DNA from: Aerococcus sanguinicola
GTDB taxonomy: Bacteria > Bacillota > Bacilli > Lactobacillales > Aerococcaceae
NCBI RefSeq assembly: GCF_008726925.1
Contig: NZ_VYWO01000002.1
Span: 194,439 to 258,438 of the forward strand
DNA: 64,000 nt
Direction of reading: 5' to 3'
Below are positions 58,882 to 64,000 of the stretch, in pieces. Position numbers and translations under genes: made by a program. The first letter of the stretch is position 1. Every line of letters begins with the position of its first letter. Below the pieces are notes generated by a model, which saw nothing but the letters and a program-made list of their open reading frames with translations, was not told the DNA's origin and did no database searches.

Positions 58882-60717
58882 ATGGCAGAAGTAAAAATGC
58901 AGAAAGTCGATTTAACCAAAGCACCCTATAATTTAGATAAAAAAGGTGTTCAATGGGTTGAAGACACCATCAAAAACATGTCAATTGATGAAAAGATTGG
59001 CCAATTATTCTTTAATATGGGGGCTAGCGCAGAAGAAGATTACTTAAAGAGCGTCCTCGATACTTATCATATCGCAGGGGTTCGTTACAATAAATCTGAT
59101 GCGGATACCGTCTACAACCAAAATAAGATTCTCCAAGAAAATTCTAAGATTCCTGTTTTAATCGCAGCGAATACAGAAGCAGGTGGGGACGGTGCTTGTA
59201 CTGACGGGACCTATGTTGGTCACGAAGTTAAATTAGCCGCTACTAACGATCCTAAATACGGTTATGAAATGGGACGTATCGCAGGGGACGAAGCTGCAGC
59301 TATCGGCTGTAACATGTCTTTTGCCCCAATCGTTGACTTACAATCGAACTGGCGTAACCCAATTATCTCTGTTCGGACTTGGTCAAGTGATGTTCAAAAA
59401 GTCATTGATTTCTCTCTAAACTATCTCAAGGGAATCTCTGAAAAAGGCATCATTGCGACCGCTAAGCACTTCCCAGGTGACGGGAACGATGAACGTGACC
59501 ACCACTTGTCATTTGCGACAAACCATGCTTCTATCGAAGAATGGGATAATTCATACGGCAAGATTTATTCTGCACTCTTTGATGCAGGCCTACCAGCTAT
59601 CATGGCAGGACACATTGGCTTACCATCTTATGCTAAAGCCATTAACCCTGACATCTCTGATTCAGAAGCTATGTTGCCAGCTACCTTATCTCGTGAAATC
59701 CTCCTTGGCTTACTGAAAGACAAGATGGGCTTCAATGGGGCAGTTATTACTGATGCTTCCCACATGGTAGCCATGACTGGTGCTTTATCACGTCGCGACA
59801 TCTTACCTACAGCTATCGCTTCTGGTTGTGACCTCTTCCTCTTCTTCAACGATCCAGATGAAGACTTCCAATGGATGAAGGAAGGCTATGAAAACGGCAC
59901 AATCACTGATGAACGTTTAGAAGATGCTCTTCGTCGTACTCTTGGCTTGAAAGCTTCTATTGGTCTTCATGAAAAAGATCCTAAGAGCTTATTAGCACCT
60001 AAGGAAGAAGCCTTGGCTCATATCAATACCGAAGAGAACCAAGCAATGGCCCGTGAAGTAGCAGATAAAGCCATTACCTTAGTCAAAAATAACCAAGAAG
60101 ACGTCTTCCCTGTAACACCTGAACGTTACAAGAATGTTCTTCTTGTAATGAACGAAGGGGTTAAGGGTGGCTTCGGTCAATTGATCGCTTCTAAAGAATC
60201 CCCAGCCGATATCATGAAAGATATCATGGAAAAACGTGGCTTCAATGTTGAAGTTTGGGAATCAACTGAAGAGAAGATTATGAAGTTACCTAAGGAAGAA
60301 CGTTCAGCTGCTGTTGCTAACGTGTACGCACAAAAACAACCAATCGCCAATCTTACCGATAAGTATGACTTAGTGATCAACTTAGCTAAGATTGCGGCAG
60401 GTACCGTTCAACGTGTATCTTGGCCAGCTTCTAAGGGGACACCAGATAGCCCATTCTATGTGAATGAAATTCCAACTATTATGGTATCTGTTAACCACCC
60501 ATTCCACTTAGTTGACGTTCCTCAAGTTCAAACTTACATCAATGCTTATGATGATAAGCCATTCAACCTTGAAATCTTGATGGACAAATTACAAGAAGGC
60601 CCTGAAGCCTTCAAGGGTGTTGACCCAGTGGATTCATTCTGTGGTAAGGAAGACACTTACTATAATGTTAAAGAGGTTTACGAAAACCGTATCAACCCAG
60701 CTAAAACAAAAGCATAG
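58882..60717 (+). CDS. nagZ: GH3 beta-N-acetylglucosaminidase (NagZ-like)
   Basis: 611 residues from ATG 58882, ten bases after AAAGGAGA; ATG 58873 and 58852 are alternatives. GH3 barrel domain with AANTEAGGDG, FAPIVDLQSNWRNP, and KHFPGDGNDERDHHLS, which holds the Asp/His pair of the NagZ branch, then a C-terminal domain from about 420. No signal peptide, so it acts in the cytosol, removing GlcNAc in cell-wall recycling. Codons here favour A/T-rich forms (CGT, TTA, GAA) more than neighbours, a sign of high expression. Confidence 0.9.
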   Translation: MAEVKMQKVDLTKAPYNLDKKGVQWVEDTIKNMSIDEKIGQLFFNMGASAEEDYLKSVLDTYHIAGVRYNKSDADTVYNQNKILQENSKIPVLIAANTEAGGDGACTDGTYVGHEVKLAATNDPKYGYEMGRIAGDEAAAIGCNMSFAPIVDLQSNWRNPIISVRTWSSDVQKVIDFSLNYLKGISEKGIIATAKHFPGDGNDERDHHLSFATNHASIEEWDNSYGKIYSALFDAGLPAIMAGHIGLPSYAKAINPDISDSEAMLPATLSREILLGLLKDKMGFNGAVITDASHMVAMTGALSRRDILPTAIASGCDLFLFFNDPDEDFQWMKEGYENGTITDERLEDALRRTLGLKASIGLHEKDPKSLLAPKEEALAHINTEENQAMAREVADKAITLVKNNQEDVFPVTPERYKNVLLVMNEGVKGGFGQLIASKESPADIMKDIMEKRGFNVEVWESTEEKIMKLPKEERSAAVANVYAQKQPIANLTDKYDLVINLAKIAAGTVQRVSWPASKGTPDSPFYVNEIPTIMVSVNHPFHLVDVPQVQTYINAYDDKPFNLEILMDKLQEGPEAFKGVDPVDSFCGKEDTYYNVKEVYENRINPAKTKA

Positions 60718-60740
60718 ATTCTGCGCAACGATCGATGCAT

Positions 60741-60775
60741 GAAGAGGGGAAGCTTAGTCGCTTCCTCTTTTTTTT
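60741..60775 (+). terminator. Intrinsic terminator of the nagZ-like gene
   Basis: AAGAGGGGAAGC pairs with GCTTCCTCTT followed by eight T residues. Confidence 0.85.
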
Positions 60776-60811
60776 ATTGTTTTTTAGCCCGCCGATTTTC
60801 ATCCCTAGTGC

Positions 60812-60840
60812 TTGCAATTTAAGGTGGCTAAAGCTATACT
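60812..60840 (+). promoter_or_regulatory. Promoter of the CNNM/CorC-like gene
   Basis: TTGCAA (60812-60817), 17-bp spacer, TATACT (60835-60840). Confidence 0.7.
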
Positions 60841-60908
60841 TGAAAGTAATAATGAATACTTTCTCATTAACAACTATTGAGTGATTGAACGAAGGAGTAA
60901 TGTCATAA

Positions 60909-62252
60909 ATGGAAGATCCCGGTGCCGAGACGGCAATTGTTAGTCAACTGTTGATTATCTTAGTGTTGACGCTGATCAATGCTTTTTTAGCAGGTGCTGA
61001 AATGGCTTTCGTATCAGTTAACCATCAAAAGATTGATCGATTAGCTGAATCAGGAAACAAGGCGGCTCAGAGAGTCCAAGCCTTGCTGGACCAGTCGGAT
61101 GCTTTTCTATCAACAATCCAAGTGGGGATAACTTTTGCCGGTTTCTTCTCCTCTGCCCAAGCTGCCACGACTTTTGTTGGCTATGTCCGACCCTATTTGG
61201 GACAGATTCCAGGAGCAGACATCCTGGCTTCAGCCTTGGTGACCTTGGTCCTTTCCTATATTTCCCTTGTTTTTGGTGAACTCTTCCCTAAACAAGTAGC
61301 CATCCAATTTCCTGAGAAGTACAGTATGATGGCTTCTGGTATAATTATATTCTTGAAGCGCTTGTTCACGCCATTTGTCTGGTTACTTACGGCGTCAACG
61401 AATTTGTTGAAGCGCATAGTGCCCATTGATTTCACTAAGAAGGATGAGCATTTAACCCGGGAAGAGATGCGGGCCTTGATTGAAAGCAGTCAAACAGACG
61501 GAGCAATCGATATGACCGAATTCCGCATGATGCAAGGGGTCCTGTCCTTGGACAGTAAGCTTGCGCGTGAGGTGATGGTGCCTAGGACGGATACCTTTAT
61601 GCTGGATATCGATGATCCCGACGCTTTTAATGTGCAGGAAACCCTGAATTCCCAATACTCACGCGTCCCCGTTTTTGCCGATGACAAGGATGATATTTTA
61701 GGGGTTGTCCATGTCAAAGATATCCTGCGCCAAGCCCATAAAAAAGGCTTCGACCAGGTCCATATCCAAGATGTCATCAAGCCAGCCTATTTTGCCCCAG
61801 AGACAATTTTTATCGATGACCTGATGTTGCAATTCAAGAAGGACCACCAACACATGGCCATCTTGAAGGATGAATATGGCGGTGTTGTAGGAATTGTCAC
61901 CTTGGAAGACTTGCTTGAGGAAATCGTTGGCGAAATCGAAGACGAATATGATGAAGCCAATAGTGAATACCGCCAGCTGGACGAGAATAACTATGCGATT
62001 GATGGCATGTTGCCAATCTACAAGTTTAACCAAATTTTTCAAACAGATATTCAGTCAGATGAGTCTGATACGATTGCTGGCTACATGATTGAGCAATTAG
62101 GCCATTTCCCCGAAGATGGAGCCGCCGAATACTTACAGATTGAAAATTATGAATTGTTAACAACCTGTGTGGAGGAAGGCAGGATCCGTGGTATCCAAGT
62201 CACCCGCCTAGCAGAAGAAGTGGACCCGTCCGATGAGACGGGGTCAAACTAA
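60909..62252 (+). CDS. CNNM/CorC-family (hemolysin-like) membrane protein
   Basis: 447 residues. N-terminal CNNM/DUF21 domain with four helices (ALAGAEMAFVSVNHQKID region, FGELFPKQVA), two CBS domains (about 205-335; TVPRTD-like region reads MVPRTDTFML and HVKDIL), and a C-terminal CorC_HlyC domain (YAIDGMLPIYKFNQIF). These proteins regulate or mediate Mg2+/cobalt efflux and metal homeostasis. GAAGGAGT precedes the ATG. Confidence 0.9.
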   Translation: MEDPGAETAIVSQLLIILVLTLINAFLAGAEMAFVSVNHQKIDRLAESGNKAAQRVQALLDQSDAFLSTIQVGITFAGFFSSAQAATTFVGYVRPYLGQIPGADILASALVTLVLSYISLVFGELFPKQVAIQFPEKYSMMASGIIIFLKRLFTPFVWLLTASTNLLKRIVPIDFTKKDEHLTREEMRALIESSQTDGAIDMTEFRMMQGVLSLDSKLAREVMVPRTDTFMLDIDDPDAFNVQETLNSQYSRVPVFADDKDDILGVVHVKDILRQAHKKGFDQVHIQDVIKPAYFAPETIFIDDLMLQFKKDHQHMAILKDEYGGVVGIVTLEDLLEEIVGEIEDEYDEANSEYRQLDENNYAIDGMLPIYKFNQIFQTDIQSDESDTIAGYMIEQLGHFPEDGAAEYLQIENYELLTTCVEEGRIRGIQVTRLAEEVDPSDETGSN

Positions 62253-62339
62253 GAGACAAATAATTGAAGAAGGTGGACAAGCAGGCAAGTGAATTGCCGA
62301 TGCCTTGGCCACTCTCTTTTTTTGAGGAAGGAAGATAGC

Positions 62340-63044
62340 ATGCACAAGTTAAATGAAATGATGGACCGAGCAATTGTTAAAGAAGAAGTGCTCAACTTTA
62401 TGCGGCAGGGGCAGACAGAATTTCCACCAGCCCTCAAGGCAATTGAAGACGATGCCCATGAACGCCGGGTGCCCATTATTCCCCATGAAACAGCAGTTTT
62501 TCTCGATTTCTTTCTCAGTGTGAGCCAGGCCAAGGAAATCCTCGAAGTTGGCACAGCCATTGCCTTCTCTGCTTCACTCATGACTTACGGCTATCCAGAC
62601 CGCCATGTAGATACCATTGACCGCTATGATTTGATGATCCAAGAAGCAGAACAGAATATTCAAAAACTCAACTTAGAAGATCAAATACATATTTTGCGGG
62701 GGGAGGCGGCAGAGCTTTTGCCCCAATTAACGAAACAGTATGACTTTATCTTCATGGATTCCGCTAAATCCAAGTATTATCAATTCTTCCCTTATTGCTT
62801 AGACCGCCTTAAAGTCGGCGGAGTTCTCATGATAGATGATATTTTCCAAGGGGGGACTATCTTTAAAGCCCCTAAAGAAGTGCCCCGCCGTAATCGGGGG
62901 ATGAATGCCAAACTGAACCGGCTCCTGGAAGCTTGCTTGGGACGTCCTGAACTCAAAACTTCTTTATTGCCTTTGGGCGATGGTGTGCTTATGGTGCAGA
63001 AACTTCAGGATACGCAACATTTTGATTACATGAAGGAAGGCTAA
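62340..63044 (+). CDS. trmR: O-methyltransferase, TrmR-like
   Basis: 234 residues from ATG 62340 behind GAGGAAGG. SAM-binding EVGTAIAFSASLM near residue 68, DTIDRYD, FIFMDSAKSKY, and MIDDIFQGG agree with the YrrM/TrmR family, which methylates 5-hydroxyuridine in tRNA wobble positions. Cation-dependent COMT-like fold. Symbol assigned by family resemblance only. Confidence 0.8.
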   Translation: MHKLNEMMDRAIVKEEVLNFMRQGQTEFPPALKAIEDDAHERRVPIIPHETAVFLDFFLSVSQAKEILEVGTAIAFSASLMTYGYPDRHVDTIDRYDLMIQEAEQNIQKLNLEDQIHILRGEAAELLPQLTKQYDFIFMDSAKSKYYQFFPYCLDRLKVGGVLMIDDIFQGGTIFKAPKEVPRRNRGMNAKLNRLLEACLGRPELKTSLLPLGDGVLMVQKLQDTQHFDYMKEG

Positions 63045-63096
63045 GAACAAGCTCGAGTAGATAAGAAGACTTCTGTCGGAAGATGGAGCCGAGTAG

Positions 63097-63143
63097 AGAA
63101 AAAGAGTGCCGGAGCTTTTAACTAAGCAGCGGCACTCTTTTCT
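63097..63143. terminator. Bidirectional terminator
   Basis: AGAAAAAGAGTGCCG and CGGCACTCTTTTCT flank an 18-nt loop, between two convergent genes. Confidence 0.85.
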
Positions 63144-63160
63144 CATAGAAGCACACAATG

Positions 63161-63517
63161 TTATTTTAATTTGTCCATAAATTTCTGGGCGTTCACAATA
63201 GCGCGCTTATGTTTGGCTTCAGCTACAGTTTGCCCGTCTTGGTCAATGGCTTCAATCGCCAAACTAATAATACTTTTGTTGATTTTTTTAATTTCAGCAT
63301 CAATAGTAATTTGACTACCAACAGCAGAAGGGGCCAAATGTTTGAAGTCTGCTTCAATGCCAACAGTGGTTTCACTACTTTGGCAATGGCTCAAACAAAT
63401 CTCAGAAGCTACCCTTTCCATATAAGCTAAGAGGACAGGGCTGGCAAGGACTTCTAATTCACCTGAACCAACTGCTTGAGCTGTTTCCTCTGGACGCACG
63501 GTAAAATCTTTTTTCAT
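63161..63517 (-). CDS. Hotdog-fold thioesterase-like protein
   Basis: 118 residues from ATG 63517 (GGAGGATTTT before it). Contains PVLLAYMERVA and FKHLAPSAVGSQIT, resembling the fluoroacetyl-CoA thioesterase/hotdog group. It would hydrolyse an acyl-CoA thioester in the cytosol; substrate unknown. Last gene before the rRNA promoters, transcribed away from them. Confidence 0.8.
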   Translation of the reverse strand: MKKDFTVRPEETAQAVGSGELEVLASPVLLAYMERVASEICLSHCQSSETTVGIEADFKHLAPSAVGSQITIDAEIKKINKSIISLAIEAIDQDGQTVAEAKHKRAIVNAQKFMDKLK

Positions 63518-63624
63518 AAAATCCTCCCAATAGTCTTGACAATATAACGTATCTCTTGTTATTATACCAAAGTTGCTTGCTGACTCACAGTCTAAAGGCA
63601 ATAAAAATTATTTCAGAAAAAGGC

Positions 63625-63653
63625 TTGACCATTAAACTGAAATGAGATATAAT
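63625..63653 (+). promoter_or_regulatory. rRNA operon promoter P1
   Basis: TTGACC (63625-63630), 17-bp spacer, TATAAT (63648-63653). Confidence 0.8.
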
Positions 63654-63711
63654 AGAATTCCGCTTGAGAGAGCGGTGAGAAAAAGTTCAAAAACTTTTTT
63701 CAAAAAAGATG

Positions 63712-63740
63712 TTGACAAGTCTTCGAGACTTCGATATACT
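63712..63740 (+). promoter_or_regulatory. rRNA operon promoter P2
   Basis: TTGACA (63712-63717), 17-bp spacer, TATACT (63735-63740), preceded by an A-rich upstream element (CAAAAACTTTTTTCAAAAAA) and 87 bp after P1. Confidence 0.9.
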
Positions 63741-63828
63741 AAATGAGTCGTTAAGTTAGCGCTTACATAGCGCTGATGAGACACAGCATCTATCGAAAAT
63801 TTCTAAAAAAGAATTTCAAAAAAAGTTC

Positions 63829-63858
63829 TTGACAAGCTTTCGATAAAGATGATATACT
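63829..63858 (+). promoter_or_regulatory. rRNA operon promoter P3
   Basis: TTGACA (63829-63834), 18-bp spacer, TATACT (63853-63858), with an A-rich upstream element. Confidence 0.88.
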
Positions 63859-63865
63859 AATTGAG

Positions 63866-64000
63866 TCGCTTCGATGAGGCGACGAGATAGACCTTTGAAA
63901 ACTGAACAAAGAAGACGAACCAATTGTGTAGGGCATCAACTTCGAGTTGATGAACCAACAATTCAAACAATAAATAGTTGAGCAAACAACTATAAAAAGT
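63866..64000 (+). other. Pre-16S rRNA leader (operon continues past the window)
   Basis: Contains GACCTTTGAAAACTGAACAAAG, the usual pre-rRNA leader motif of Lactobacillales, and hairpin CATCAACTTCGAGTTGATG (63938-63956). The mature 16S sequence is not reached before position 64000. Confidence 0.8.

Overview
Organism. Gene content, codon use, Gram-positive Shine-Dalgarno sites (AAGGAGG), T-tailed hairpin terminators, LxxC lipoproteins, a mannose-family PTS with ManO, and a CopA/CopZ unit with CopY-type operators point to a low-to-mid GC member of the Lactobacillales, most likely Aerococcaceae (Aerococcus-like). This is an inference from content. The window ends inside the leader of an rRNA operon, about 400 bp after the last gene.

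Layout. 0-2.6 kb: tandem array of long structured hairpin repeats, then a Pho-box-like promoter and a secreted purple-acid-phosphatase-like lipoprotein. 2.6-7 kb: leader RNA candidate and a sugar ABC transporter with its own ATPase. 7-11.1 kb: M18 aminopeptidase, HAD phosphatase, lipoprotein, a Tad2-like DUF2829 protein and an SDR. 11.1-13.9 kb: copper efflux unit with two cop boxes. 14-20.6 kb: TDT transporter, a PrdB-like gene with an in-frame UGA, and divergently a 2-oxoacid-dehydrogenase-like operon whose E2 has lost its catalytic histidine. 20.7-27.6 kb: PepSY lipoprotein, nucleoside hydrolase, M20 peptidase with a two-protein membrane pair, transketolase. 28-33.5 kb: PTS-Man operon, ManO, ManA, DeoR regulator. 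34.4-44.7 kb: SufT-like gene and then a long plus-strand cluster. 44.9-54.4 kb: second sugar operon. 54.8-57.8 kb: amino-acid ABC transporter. 57.9-63.5 kb: CBS/ACT protein, NagZ, CNNM/CorC-like protein, TrmR-like methyltransferase, hotdog thioesterase. 63.6-64 kb: three tandem rRNA promoters.

Most notable system. Positions 35.8-44.7 kb hold what looks like a Gram-positive version of the 'rSAM/selenodomain' (ArsS-type) system. It contains a TIGR04282-like transferase fused to an APH-like kinase domain, a PrdB-like UxxC selenoprotein read through a UGA, a double-rhodanese lipoprotein, a TVP38/TMEM64 membrane protein, a TIGR04283-like glycosyltransferase, a second rhodanese lipoprotein, a small membrane protein, a nucleoside hydrolase with an unusual metal motif, an ArsS-like radical SAM enzyme and a cytosolic sulfurtransferase. 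A paralogous UGA-containing selenoprotein lies at 15.1-15.9 kb. No ArsM, SelA, SelB, SelD or tRNA-Sec is visible here, so the selenocysteine reading rests on homology across the UGA in both paralogs. A UroD-family protein with the HxC...C zinc motif of corrinoid methyltransferases follows.

Repeats. Two small mobile families are visible. One is an intergenic inverted-repeat element that carries a terminator (22.5, 27.7, 31.1 and 54.4 kb). The other is a covarying hairpin element of about 115-120 bp (array at 1-521, one solo copy at 27.85 kb). The solo hairpin sits inside the 27.7-kb intergenic element, and the 54.4-kb copy preserves the uninterrupted site, so the hairpin element has evidently moved. 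Two candidate leader RNAs sharing a 5' signature (34.45 and 35.56 kb) each end in an intrinsic terminator next to the 34.4-44.7 kb genes.
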